The notes beneath the pieces are model-generated. The model had not been told where the DNA came from. It worked only from the letters and a program-made list of their open reading frames with translations, and did no database searches. From Sunxiuqinia sp965230765 (GTDB lineage: Bacteria > Bacteroidota > Bacteroidia > Bacteroidales > Prolixibacteraceae), in NCBI GenBank assembly GCA_965230765.1, contig CBDDLR010000002.1, positions 1-64,000 of the forward strand: a DNA stretch of 64,000 bases, written 5' to 3'. The position numbers and the translations under genes were made by a program. Positions 18,309 through 26,928 of this stretch are shown here, piece after piece (the stretch's first letter is position 1; every line of letters begins with the position of its first letter).

Positions 18309-19916
18309 CTAGCTTTTTAATGTTTTATTTTTTCTGAAAAGGACTCTTAAGAAGCCGTGTATCATCACTCCAAGTACTGCAATTACAACCAGGCCAATTC
18401 CGAAAATGTCGGCAACAACATTTTTATCACGGCCAGGTAAATAAAAATCATCTAGTCCGGCCAGTCTTCCATTGTTCCTTGTGTGGCAGTCTTTACAGGT
18501 GAGCGATTGTTCTTTAGGGGCAACCATGTGGTTTAGTGGCCAGTACATTTCGGTTTCAACAAAATCGTATTCGCCACTGTAGGGCAAGCCAAGGTATTCC
18601 ATACCCGATTTTGCAGCAAGGTGCCAGTCGAAATCTTTCCAGTAGGCACTGTCGCCTTTTTCGGGCGACCATAGTTTTGGTTGAATGAGTGTGTTGTTTA
18701 CTGGGTCGTAAATTTGTTTGCCCCGGTGAACTTTCACTGGCCATATTTTTGCCGGATGAACCGAACGTTGATTGTTGCCTTTGTCAAGGTACGAGCCATC
18801 CAGGCTGTTCATTTGAACCGGGATCGTGTCAATTTTATCGGTAATCAGCTGATGGTTTGCAATTCCGTTGAACCAGTAATATTCCGGAACCACATCTTCA
18901 TCATAAACAAATGTACCTTTTATAGATAGGTAATTGTGGTTTCCATCCGCATCATTTTCATGAAGCTCATGCCCGTCATCATCCAGTCTGCCTGCAGTTG
19001 ACCAGTCCCATATCATCTTAGTTGCATTGGCTTTAGCATAGCTTGGGATATGGCATGTTTGGCATGCAACCCGCATATTGTGTTCATTCAGAAGATTATC
19101 AGCATGTGGTGCATCGGTGTGGCAATGCTCGCAGGTAGCCCTGTTTTTATTTTCAGATGATAGTGCATACAGCTTTCCTGCCATTTGATGATTTTTTGTA
19201 ACATGGCAATCCACACAGCTCATGTCCTCGCCATCAATTGCCATATGTACATCTACTTCCCGGTCACAATCCATCAATGCCATTTCCAAATCACCGTGTT
19301 TGACATTATTGCCGCCACCACCCCAGAAATGACAAACTCCGCAGTTAATCCTTCCTGGTTTTCCAACATTTTGGGCAACGTAATTTAAATCAACAGACTC
19401 ATCAGGATAGCCTGCGCCTCCTTTTTTCTTTTTATAGGTATTTGAATTGTCGTGGCAAACAAGACAGTCAACATTTAACGGATCGGTAAAGTCAAACGTT
19501 TTGTCAGCGTAGCCATAACCAATGTGGCAACGGGTACAGGTAGCTTCACTACCCGAAACCCCCACGCAGAAGTTGTTTAAGATGTTTTTCTTCCCAATGG
19601 CAACATGACCTTTCCCTTCCAGTTCTTCTGTGCGTTCCCACATCCAGTGGTTGGTTTGCATTATTTCCTGGTCTCGTTCTGTATGGCAGGAAATACAAGC
19701 CGCCGTTACATCGTGTGCCGAAGCAAATTCTTCTTGAAGCTGTGGGAACGAGCTGTGGTCAGCAATGGGTTTGCTTGCCCGGTCTTTTTTCCAAATGTAG
19801 TTTTCAACTTTTATTTTATCTTTTTCAGTAGGTGCTTCTTCCTGGTTTTCATTCTGGGAAAATGCGGTAAGTGAGAAGAAAAAGATGAAAAGTGTGAACA
19901 GTATTCTTTGATTCAT
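18309..19916 (-). CDS. Octaheme c-type cytochrome, tetrathionate-reductase (OTR) family
   Basis: A 535-residue exported protein (signal peptide 1-21, FSLTAFSQ) with exactly eight CXXCH heme sites at about residues 74, 127, 151, 192, 234, 262, 285 and 474. The spacing, with seven in the N-terminal half and the eighth near the C-terminus, and the segment YAKANATKMIWDWSTAGR match the Shewanella OTR family, reported to reduce tetrathionate and also nitrite/hydroxylamine in vitro. A hydrophobic helix at about 503-526 anchors the C-terminus in the membrane. The ATG at 19916 gives a clean signal peptide; the open frame upstream is leader DNA. First gene of the operon, so electrons likely come from the following cytochrome b. 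The physiological substrate is not settled by sequence. Confidence 0.9.
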   Translation of the reverse strand: MNQRILFTLFIFFFSLTAFSQNENQEEAPTEKDKIKVENYIWKKDRASKPIADHSSFPQLQEEFASAHDVTAACISCHTERDQEIMQTNHWMWERTEELEGKGHVAIGKKNILNNFCVGVSGSEATCTRCHIGYGYADKTFDFTDPLNVDCLVCHDNSNTYKKKKGGAGYPDESVDLNYVAQNVGKPGRINCGVCHFWGGGGNNVKHGDLEMALMDCDREVDVHMAIDGEDMSCVDCHVTKNHQMAGKLYALSSENKNRATCEHCHTDAPHADNLLNEHNMRVACQTCHIPSYAKANATKMIWDWSTAGRLDDDGHELHENDADGNHNYLSIKGTFVYDEDVVPEYYWFNGIANHQLITDKIDTIPVQMNSLDGSYLDKGNNQRSVHPAKIWPVKVHRGKQIYDPVNNTLIQPKLWSPEKGDSAYWKDFDWHLAAKSGMEYLGLPYSGEYDFVETEMYWPLNHMVAPKEQSLTCKDCHTRNNGRLAGLDDFYLPGRDKNVVADIFGIGLVVIAVLGVMIHGFLRVLFRKNKTLKS

Positions 19917-19950
19917 AGTTGTATTGTTAGAATAGTGAAATACGTCAAAC

Positions 19951-19958
19951 CAAAGATA
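19951..19958 (-). promoter_or_regulatory. Candidate -7 box of the octaheme cytochrome operon
   Basis: On the minus strand TATCTTTG fits the Bacteroidota -7 consensus TAnnTTTG and lies about 35-40 bases before the ATG. No good -33 TTG is seen 17-21 bases upstream, which fits an activator-dependent promoter. An inverted repeat TTGTTG-N7-CAACAA (19978-19996) would sit near -41. Confidence 0.5.
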
Positions 19959-20030
19959 TAGTCCACATTTTAGCATTTTGTTGAAAGGGGCAACAAGTAG
20001 GTTTTCTTTATAATTGATAATAATCTGAAA

Positions 20031-20052
20031 AAAATTGAGGTGGATCAATTTT
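20031..20052. promoter_or_regulatory. FNR/Crp-box-like inverted repeat between the operon and its regulator
   Basis: Perfect 8-bp inverted repeat AAAATTGA-N6-TCAATTTT. Its core TTGA-N6-TCAA (20035-20048) is the Crp/Fnr-family half-site spacing. A second, overlapping perfect repeat ATCAATT-N4-AATTGAT spans 20044-20061, and GATTGA-N7-TCAATC lies at 20072-20090. All sit in the divergent region between the octaheme cytochrome and the Crp/Fnr gene. Confidence 0.65.
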
Positions 20053-20110
20053 GGAATTGATTGTGATTCGTGATTGAATTAATCTCAATCTGATTTGCTA
20101 TTTTTACGAT

Positions 20111-20803
20111 ATGGAGAACAAGTATACAAATACTTGTACAGTAATAAATAACCTGATTAATTGTTTCGAGGAACTTACCGATTCTGAAAAGGAACTGGTA
20201 GAACAAGAAAAGGTCGTTGTTACTTACAAGAAGGGCGAGACAATTTGCAAACAAGGCGCTTTTGCATCACATATTATCTATTTAAAAGAAGGACTTTGTA
20301 AAGTTTATCTTGAAGGGAAAGATAAAAACCTTATCCTAAAAATTTCCCCATCCAATAACCTGATCGGGCTACCATCTATTTATGAGGGGAACAACGTTTT
20401 TCTTTATTCGGCTTGCACTTACCTTGACTCAACAGTTGAGATGATTGATATTAATTTATTCAAGAATTTGATCCGAAAGAATCCCAAATTTGCTTTTCGT
20501 ATCATCAATATATTGAATGAGAACACAGTGCAAACCTATGGGCGTTTTTTCTGCCTCACGAATAAACAGCTTCATGGTAGAATGGCTGATATTATTCTGT
20601 GCCTGGCTGATCGGATATATAAAAGCCAACGATTTAACCTTCCTCTTTCCCGGGGCGACTTAGCTGAATTGACAGGCATGTCAACAGAAAGCGTTGTCCG
20701 GGTGATCAAAGATTTTAAAGATGATGGGTTGATCATTCAGGAAGGCAAGGAGTTCGAGATCAAGAATTACGAGATGCTCGATAAAATAAGCCAACTGGGT
20801 TAG
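20111..20803 (+). CDS. Crp/Fnr-family transcription regulator
   Basis: A 230-residue regulator. The N-terminal cyclic-nucleotide-binding-like domain spans about residues 30-145 (KGETICKQGAFASHIIYLKEG). The C-terminal winged helix-turn-helix (about 160-225) has the recognition helix GMSTESVVRVIKDF; Glu and Arg of the E-x3-R pattern are present, consistent with TTGA/TGTGA half-sites. The four-Cys arrangement of oxygen-sensing FNR is not seen, so the signal is something else (redox, NO, or none). Divergent to the sulfur operon and preceded by FNR-box-like repeats, hence a likely local activator and autoregulator. Confidence 0.88.
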   Translation: MENKYTNTCTVINNLINCFEELTDSEKELVEQEKVVVTYKKGETICKQGAFASHIIYLKEGLCKVYLEGKDKNLILKISPSNNLIGLPSIYEGNNVFLYSACTYLDSTVEMIDINLFKNLIRKNPKFAFRIINILNENTVQTYGRFFCLTNKQLHGRMADIILCLADRIYKSQRFNLPLSRGDLAELTGMSTESVVRVIKDFKDDGLIIQEGKEFEIKNYEMLDKISQLG

Positions 20804-20809
20804 AAAAGA

Positions 20810-21802
20810 TTAGCTATTCCCAAACTGGTATATCAACGAAATTTGTTGCGACTGGTCCAGGTCACTTCCGTCAACTAAGTGAAGCGACCAGTTGAATTTT
20901 CCTTGCACATGTTTGCTTTTAATGAAATTCCAAATCAGGTCTGTGCGTACATAGCTGTCCACATCGTAAAAACGGTCGCCCATGGTAATGCGGTGCCCCT
21001 GACCGGCATGCCAGGTAGTTTTTATTCCAAGCTTTTTCCCTTCAATATTCATTTCGCCGACAAAACTCCAGGCAGCTAGGTATCCATCGGTAACGTTTCT
21101 TTCTTTATAAAATGATCCCATCGTTCCGAATTTAATATTGGCTTTTTCAGTTGATATGACTTCACTAAAATCTGTTCCCAGATAAAAAGCTAAAGCAGCA
21201 TTATCCTGAATGTGAAAGTTTGGGTCTCGGTGCAACCTTCCTGCATAATGGTACATCACTGCAAAATTCTCAAAGTAATAGTTGCCTAAGTCAATTTGCC
21301 CAAATGAACCGGCTAAAAAGGTCTCATTTGCGGTTTCTGTTTGGCGTCCTGTCCAATCTACAAAGCCAGCCTGATAACCCCAGTCCCAGGTGTGCTTTCC
21401 ATACAGTCCTTCCACATTTGGACGGTAGTATTGAATCGTATCTGTTAGCATTCCAAGTGGGTAATTAATTAAGTCCATTCGGGGGAAAGCACCAAAATAA
21501 AACGCTGATTTCGGATCGTTATAATGATAATAAGCAGTCAGTATTGGTTTATGAAAATCAATGTCGCTGCCAAATTCAAATAAGTGGCTTAAACCAATTC
21601 TAACCTGATGGTTTTCTTCCAGTGTAGTTCCGATTTCAAAAGCTGCCCGTTCACCCAGGATCGTTTGTGAGTTTGCTTTTCCACTTTCTGAAAATTCGCG
21701 GTTGTCGCCGATACCGTGGAAAAGAAAATCGTATTCCAACTTTTGAGCAAATAATTGAACGGTTGAAAATGTGAATATGATTAATAGTAAGCGCAGTTTC
21801 AT
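20810..21802 (-). CDS. Predicted outer-membrane beta-barrel protein of unknown family
   Basis: A 330-residue exported protein (signal peptide 1-19, VQLFAQ). The mature part is rich in amphipathic beta strands with aromatic girdles, such as KSAFYFGAFPRMDLINYPLG and NYYFENFAVMYHYAGRL, and ends QISLIYQFGNS. I do not recognise a named family; porin-like or alginate-export-like barrels are the nearest impression. It converges with the Crp/Fnr gene, six bases apart. Whether it belongs to the sulfur module is open. Confidence 0.65.
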   Translation of the reverse strand: MKLRLLLIIFTFSTVQLFAQKLEYDFLFHGIGDNREFSESGKANSQTILGERAAFEIGTTLEENHQVRIGLSHLFEFGSDIDFHKPILTAYYHYNDPKSAFYFGAFPRMDLINYPLGMLTDTIQYYRPNVEGLYGKHTWDWGYQAGFVDWTGRQTETANETFLAGSFGQIDLGNYYFENFAVMYHYAGRLHRDPNFHIQDNAALAFYLGTDFSEVISTEKANIKFGTMGSFYKERNVTDGYLAAWSFVGEMNIEGKKLGIKTTWHAGQGHRITMGDRFYDVDSYVRTDLIWNFIKSKHVQGKFNWSLHLVDGSDLDQSQQISLIYQFGNS

Positions 21803-21864
21803 GACTGTAATATTGTTTTTTATTATAGTTTTGTTAGCCTACAAAGGAATGATAAAATATCGAA

Positions 21865-23565
21865 ATGAAAAAAGTTTTAGAGGGACAAAAATTCATCATT
21901 GGATGGTTTCTTTACATTGTTTTAAGCCTTGTTCAGGCAACTTTCATGGACATACATTATGATGAGGCATACTACTGGGTTTATTCCCGGTTTTTAAGCT
22001 GGGGCTATTTTGATCATCCACCCATGGTGGCGCTGGTAATTTTTCTGGGAACGAAGCTTTTTGGTGGGTTTCTTGGACTAAGGTTCTTTTTTGTTGTCCT
22101 TTCGTCTATTTCTTTTCTTGTTTTATGGCAGATGGTGAAAACCTATTTCCGCAATGCATATATCTTTTGGTTAATGGTGTTCTCAATCAGCTTGTGGTTG
22201 CCTTATACGCTTTTTGCATTGCCCGATATTCCATTGTTTTTCTTTACCGTGCTGTTTTTGTGGTTGTATAAAAAATACCTCGAAAACAAGAGCTGGTTAA
22301 TTGTATTTGCACTAGCGTTGGCAATTGCCGGAATGATTTATTCAAAGTATCACGCAGTACTTGTATTGCTTTTTATTTTCATTTCTAACTGGAAACTCAT
22401 CCGGGAAAAAACAGCATGGGCATTGGTCGTGTTGGTTGCAGTTTTAATGCTTCCGCATGCCTTTTGGCAAATCGAGAATCAATTCCCAACCTTTAAATAT
22501 CATTTGGTTGATAGTCATCAAACTAGCTACAAGGTTGAAGTTACAATTAATTATATCGCTTCGGCAATCTTATTAACAGGGCCACTTTTAGGATGGTTGT
22601 TTTTATTTTCTGCATCAAAGTATTCACCTAAAAATACATGGGAAAGAGGATTGAAATGGTTGTTTGGTGGAGTGTTTTTGTTCTTTTTGGCTGCATCGTT
22701 TGTTGGCGATAGTGAAGCGCATTGGCCGCTGGTTGCCTATATTCCAATGTTTATTTTGGCCTATATCTATTTCGGGGAACAACCGCGATGGTATAAAACG
22801 ATAAAAATCCTTGGTGTTGCAAGTTTTGTTCTGGTACTGATCACACGTGTTTTTCTGATTGTATCTGACCCGAACGACAGTATAAAGCCAATTGAATCGA
22901 TGTTTGGATGGGAAAAAGAAGTAAACCTGCTAAAAAGCGAAGCTGGAGAAAGGCCGATCGTTTTCCAGGATGCTTATCAAAAGGCTGGGAGGTATGCATT
23001 TTTTGCAAACAGACCTTTTACCACGCATTCATTGAATTCCTGCTTTAATCGATATAACCAGTACGATATTTATCCTATTGAAGAAACTATTCAGGGAAAA
23101 GATGTTTTGCTTGCAACAACTGATAGTTTGCAGGCAGACTCGACTTTTTATGTTTTAGAAGGTAAAAAGAAAACCTGGTACTTGCGGGATGTGAATAATT
23201 TTAGGTCTTTCAATCTCCTCGAACTGAATGCAGACACCAGCCTGATTCAAGTTAAGGATAAAAAACTGAACCTTTCTTCTTTAGAAATAAAGAATACTTA
23301 TGAGCGTGAAATTCAGCTTGAAGGGAACCCTGATTTGCCAGCAAGTTTGCAATGCTATGTAAAGTCTGGCAAGGTCTGGAAAAAAGTATCAGAGCTAGAG
23401 TTGGATGACCCCAACCTTTTACCGAACGAAGTAATTGAGATTAAGGACATTAATTTTCACTTGCCAGATACTTTAAGTGGAAGCTACTTCGGACGGATTT
23501 GTTTGCAGAATGGGCCATTCAAGCCCATACATTCATGCATTGCTTTTGATTTGAAGATTGACTAA
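21865..23565 (+). CDS. GT39-type (ArnT/PMT-like) membrane glycosyltransferase
   Basis: A 566-residue protein with about ten transmembrane helices in the first 360 residues and a soluble C-terminal domain. The first loop carries DIHYDEAYYWVYSRFLSWGYFDHPPM, the acidic catalytic loop typical of GT39/ArnT-like enzymes that use polyprenyl-phosphate sugars at the outer face of the inner membrane. The start at 21865 places a short cytosolic tail before helix 1. It overlaps the convergent Usp gene by four bases. Likely modifies lipid A, another glycolipid or proteins; acceptor unknown. Confidence 0.85.
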   Translation: MKKVLEGQKFIIGWFLYIVLSLVQATFMDIHYDEAYYWVYSRFLSWGYFDHPPMVALVIFLGTKLFGGFLGLRFFFVVLSSISFLVLWQMVKTYFRNAYIFWLMVFSISLWLPYTLFALPDIPLFFFTVLFLWLYKKYLENKSWLIVFALALAIAGMIYSKYHAVLVLLFIFISNWKLIREKTAWALVVLVAVLMLPHAFWQIENQFPTFKYHLVDSHQTSYKVEVTINYIASAILLTGPLLGWLFLFSASKYSPKNTWERGLKWLFGGVFLFFLAASFVGDSEAHWPLVAYIPMFILAYIYFGEQPRWYKTIKILGVASFVLVLITRVFLIVSDPNDSIKPIESMFGWEKEVNLLKSEAGERPIVFQDAYQKAGRYAFFANRPFTTHSLNSCFNRYNQYDIYPIEETIQGKDVLLATTDSLQADSTFYVLEGKKKTWYLRDVNNFRSFNLLELNADTSLIQVKDKKLNLSSLEIKNTYEREIQLEGNPDLPASLQCYVKSGKVWKKVSELELDDPNLLPNEVIEIKDINFHLPDTLSGSYFGRICLQNGPFKPIHSCIAFDLKID

Positions 23566-24377
23566 TCGCACAAAATGTACATATCCCGCTTGGGATTTAT
23601 CAATAATACAGGTGTCTCATTGGCTTTTTTGATGATCTTTTTTTCAGGAAGGCCAATAATCACATCAATTAGGCTGATGTTTTTACTGGAAGGTGAGATA
23701 ATGATATTTGATTCACTCTTGTCGCATACCTGTAGGGCTTCTTTATTTAACCTAAAACTTCCGTTTTTTGCTTCTTTGAACTGAACATTTAGCTGTAGGT
23801 TGGAAAGAAGTTTTTTGATGAATTTCAGGTTTTTACTCACATTCCTGCTTTGATCCGAATCGGTGTCAGAAGCACTTAATACAAGTATGGATGACTCATT
23901 AAAACGTCCAAAATAGGAAGCCCAAAGCGAAGTGTCCTTCATCACCTTTCTGAAATCAACCGGGAGCAATACTTTGTTGTATTTCAATTCTTCTTCATGA
24001 CTACTTTTTACAAACAAAAAAGGAATGGAACTTAACTGGAGGGCAGAAAGTTTTGATTTCAGTTTGTTTGAAGAGGTTACCAGCAATATTCCATCGTATT
24101 GTTCAGCAACCCTGTCAATGCATTCAATCAAGCTGCCTTTCAGGGTCAGGCTCGAGATGGTCATCCCCGGCAAATCCTTTTTCAATTTACGAATGATGGT
24201 TGCAAGGCTTTTTTGAATAGCCAGTTTTTCATCTCTCCCTTTCTTTCCCAAAGCATGAAAAAGGCAAAGCTCTTTTTTGAAAATATCTGCAACCCGTATT
24301 CCATGAACAATTGCATCATTCATTGATTGCGAAAAGTCGCAATGCACCATTATCCGCTGATTAGATAAATTCCCCAT
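23562..24377 (-). CDS. Tandem universal stress protein (UspA)
   Basis: A 271-residue protein made of two Usp-like domains, about 1-135 and 136-271. The first begins RIMVHCDFSQSMNDAIVHGIRVA; the second begins KVLLPVDFRKVMKDTSLWASYFGR. The classic G-x2-G-x9-G-S/T ATP loop is not clear in either domain. The ATG at 24377 is preferred over a TTG nine bases upstream. Likely a stress-responsive cytosolic protein. Confidence 0.82.
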   Translation of the reverse strand: MGNLSNQRIMVHCDFSQSMNDAIVHGIRVADIFKKELCLFHALGKKGRDEKLAIQKSLATIIRKLKKDLPGMTISSLTLKGSLIECIDRVAEQYDGILLVTSSNKLKSKLSALQLSSIPFLFVKSSHEEELKYNKVLLPVDFRKVMKDTSLWASYFGRFNESSILVLSASDTDSDQSRNVSKNLKFIKKLLSNLQLNVQFKEAKNGSFRLNKEALQVCDKSESNIIISPSSKNISLIDVIIGLPEKKIIKKANETPVLLINPKRDMYILCD

Positions 24378-24458
24378 CTCCCTCAAATCTATTAAATTTT
24401 ACTTACTGTGACAAAAATGAGTTTTTAAACACGCACACGGTATGAAATATATCAGATG

Positions 24459-24485
24459 TTGGCAATAAGCATTCTTGTAATTTTG
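24459..24485 (+). promoter_or_regulatory. Candidate Bacteroidota promoter for the acyl-CoA synthetase
   Basis: TTG (24459-24461) and TAATTTTG (24478-24485) are spaced 16 bases apart, close to the -33/-7 arrangement TTTG / TAnnTTTG, and lie 22 bases before the ATG at 24507. This supports that ATG over an upstream in-frame one that would lie inside the promoter. Confidence 0.5.
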
Positions 24486-24506
24486 AAACAAATTAAAAAA
24501 CAAATC

Positions 24507-26567
24507 ATGCTAACACGCGAATTAATCTGGCCAAAAAGTATCGTTGTAATCGGTGCTTCAAATGATGTCTCCAAGCCGGGGGGCAAACTTCTTAAAAACC
24601 TGATTGATAATAATTATAAGGGCGAACTATATGTGGTTAACCCCAAGTCTGATGAGGTTCAGGGAATTAAAAGTTTTAAATCTGTCTCCGAGTTGCCACG
24701 GGTAGAAACGGCTGTTTTAGCCATACCTGCTAAGTTTTGCCCTGATGTTGTTTTGGAACTTTGCCGCGATAAAAACACGCAAGGTTTTATCATTATCTCT
24801 GCTGGTTTTAGTGAAGAAAGTGAAGAAGGTAGGAAACTTGAGGAGCAAATAGTAGAAACCTGTAACCTTTATGGTGCTTCATTAATTGGACCAAACTGTA
24901 TTGGTATTATTACTCCTGAACATGCGAGTGTATTCACAACCCCTGTTCCAAAACTTGACCAAATGGGCTGTGACTTTATTTCCAGCTCTGGTGCGACTGC
25001 AGTTTTTATTATGGAATCCGGTATACCTAAAGGTTTGCATTTTGCCAGCGTATTCTCGGTTGGTAATTCTGCACAAGTAGGAGTAGAAGATGTACTTGAA
25101 TTTATGGATGATGTGTTTGATCCGGAAACCAGCACGCGCATCAAGCTACTTTATATCGAAAGCATTAATAATCCCGATAAATTATTGAAACATGCTACTT
25201 CCTTAATTAACAAAGGCTGCAAAATTGCTGCAATCAAGGCAGGAAGCAGTGATGCAGGAAGCCGGGCGGCATCTTCGCACACCGGGGCTATGGCAAGTTC
25301 TGATTCTGCGGTAGAAGCTCTATTCCGCAAAGCAGGAATTGTTCGCTGTTATGGACGTGAGGAATTGACAACAGTTGCCAACGTGTTTATGTGCAAAGAA
25401 ATGCAGGGTAAAAATGTGGCAATTATCACCCACGCCGGGGGACCTGCTGTTATGCTTACCGATGCATTGGAAGCCGGAGGTTTAAAGATACCACAAATAC
25501 AGGATCCGCCTAAAAAAGAAGCGTTGAAAGAAAAGCTTTTCCCAGGTTCTTCAGTAGAAAACCCTGTCGACTTTTTGGCAACTGGAACTGCAGAACAGCT
25601 GGGTGAAATTATTGATGCTTGTGAAAATGATTTTGATGATATTGATGCCATGGCTGTTATTTTTGGTAGCCCGGGCTTGTTCAAAGTGAAGGATGTTTAT
25701 GAGTTGCTCGATAAAAAAATGCACTCTTGCAAAAAACCTATATATCCGATATTGCCTTCTGTTATTAACGTAAAAGATGACCTGGCGCATTTTATCGATG
25801 CCGGAAATATGAACTTCCCCGATGAAGTATTATTAGGAAGGGCACTCACCAAGGTTTACAATACTCCAAAACCACAGGATGACAGCGTTTACCTTGATGG
25901 AGTTGATATTCCAAAAATACGCCAGATTGTTGAAAAAGCTGAGAATGGCTACCAACCGCCTGAGGTGATCCACCAATTGTTTGATGCTGCTGGCATCCCA
26001 AGGGTGAAAGAGATGGTTGTTGATACTGAAACCACTGCGGTTAAAGCTGCAGAGGAGATTGGTTTCCCGCTGGTGATGAAGGTAATTGGTCCGGTTCACA
26101 AAACGGATGTTGGAGGTGTAGTGCTGAATGTTCGTGACATGGACACCGTTAAGAGAGAGTTTGACCGATTGATGAAAATCCCTGAAACAACATCGGTGTT
26201 AATGGCTGAGATGGCTTCTGGAATTGAATTATTCCTGGGTGCTAAGTACGAAGAAAATTTTGGGCACGTGATTCTTTGCGGAATGGGGGGAATTATGGTT
26301 GAAGTACTGAAAGATGTTACTTCAGGGCTTGCTCCACTGAATATGGATGTTGCCACTTCAATGATCAAAAACCTGAAATCCTATAAAATCATCAAAGGTT
26401 ACCGAGGGCAGGAAGGCGTTGATCAAAAACTGTTTGCCGAAATTATGGTTCGCCTGTCGAGCATGCTGCGTTTTGCTGTTGAAATTAAAGAAATGGATAT
26501 TAACCCATTACTGGGCTCAGGCACAAAAATACGTGCGGTAGATGCACGAATCAGAATTGAGAAGTAA
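24507..26567 (+). CDS. ADP-forming acetate/acyl-CoA ligase (fused alpha-beta)
   Basis: A 686-residue NDP-forming acyl-CoA synthetase. Domain order: CoA-binding Rossmann domain (about 1-130, SIVVIGASNDVSKPGG), succinyl-CoA-ligase-like domains (about 150-450) with the phospho-His motif ASSHTGAMA (His258), and an ATP-grasp domain at the C-terminus (about 465-686). It interconverts acyl-CoA, ADP and phosphate with acid, CoA and ATP, so it can conserve energy during fermentation of acetyl-CoA. It stands alone. Confidence 0.9.
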   Translation: MLTRELIWPKSIVVIGASNDVSKPGGKLLKNLIDNNYKGELYVVNPKSDEVQGIKSFKSVSELPRVETAVLAIPAKFCPDVVLELCRDKNTQGFIIISAGFSEESEEGRKLEEQIVETCNLYGASLIGPNCIGIITPEHASVFTTPVPKLDQMGCDFISSSGATAVFIMESGIPKGLHFASVFSVGNSAQVGVEDVLEFMDDVFDPETSTRIKLLYIESINNPDKLLKHATSLINKGCKIAAIKAGSSDAGSRAASSHTGAMASSDSAVEALFRKAGIVRCYGREELTTVANVFMCKEMQGKNVAIITHAGGPAVMLTDALEAGGLKIPQIQDPPKKEALKEKLFPGSSVENPVDFLATGTAEQLGEIIDACENDFDDIDAMAVIFGSPGLFKVKDVYELLDKKMHSCKKPIYPILPSVINVKDDLAHFIDAGNMNFPDEVLLGRALTKVYNTPKPQDDSVYLDGVDIPKIRQIVEKAENGYQPPEVIHQLFDAAGIPRVKEMVVDTETTAVKAAEEIGFPLVMKVIGPVHKTDVGGVVLNVRDMDTVKREFDRLMKIPETTSVLMAEMASGIELFLGAKYEENFGHVILCGMGGIMVEVLKDVTSGLAPLNMDVATSMIKNLKSYKIIKGYRGQEGVDQKLFAEIMVRLSSMLRFAVEIKEMDINPLLGSGTKIRAVDARIRIEK

Positions 26568-26574
26568 AAAAGTT

Positions 26575-26602
26575 GGAAGCTGGGAGTTTGAAGTCGGAAG
26601 AT
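26575..26602. repeat. Degenerate 7-bp tandem repeat tract, AG core
   Basis: Four clear heptads GGAAGCT, GGGAGTT, TGAAGTC, GGAAGAT in register, starting seven bases after the stop codon of the acyl-CoA ligase. AAAAGTT just before it may be a fifth. Confidence 0.65.
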
Positions 26603-26621
26603 TTACAATCCTACGCTAGCG

Positions 26622-26636
26622 CGGATTTGAAATCCG
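26622..26636. repeat. Short palindromic intergenic repeat
   Basis: CGGATTT-G-AAATCCG, a 7-bp perfect inverted repeat with one central base, preceded by CTACGCTAGCG. Looks like a REP-type intergenic palindrome. Confidence 0.55.
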
Positions 26637-26693
26637 TGCTTAAACAGAACAAGTATAAGAAATGTGATAAAAGAAATTCCTGCTGAGGAATAA

Positions 26694-26848
26694 GGAGTAT
26701 GTCCAAAAAGTAAGCATAATTGTGTATTTCATGAAATTCAGTTTTACACTAATCCTAAAGGGAACCTGAATTTCAACGACTTCCCTTTAGGGAATGTAAG
26801 GGTAAAAGTCGTTGAGGGTGCAGATAAGGTACTTTTTGGACAGCCTCT
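26694..26848. mobile_element. MITE-like element, about 150 bp, no transposase
   Basis: Exact 13-bp terminal inverted repeats TGTCCAAAAAGTA (26700-26712) and TACTTTTTGGACA (26830-26842), with weaker similarity extending outward (GGAGTA / CCTCT). Inside are three further inverted pairs: GAAATTCAG/CTGAATTTC (26733, 26766), CCTAAAGGGAA/TTCCCTTTAGG (26754, 26781) and CAACGACTT/AAGTCGTTG (26774, 26806). The interior holds no gene. The TIR wording resembles ends of IS elements seen in Bacteroidota, so it may be mobilised in trans. Outer limits are approximate. Confidence 0.7.
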
Positions 26849-26902
26849 AGCAAAACTATCGTCCTTTTCCAGATACTACCAACAAATCACCAAATAAAAA
26901 GA

Positions 26903-26928
26903 AACCCCGGATTGGCTGACCCGGGGTT
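26903..26928 (-). terminator. Intrinsic terminator of the EF-G-like gene
   Basis: AACCCCGG (26903-26910) pairs with CCGGGGTT (26921-26928). On the minus strand it is followed by TTCTTTTTATTT. It lies about 50 bases after the EF-G-like stop. Confidence 0.85.

Noticed and set aside
20111..20803. Oxygen-sensing FNR with an iron-sulfur cluster
   Set aside because: Cysteines are scattered and do not form the FNR arrangement; called only Crp/Fnr family.
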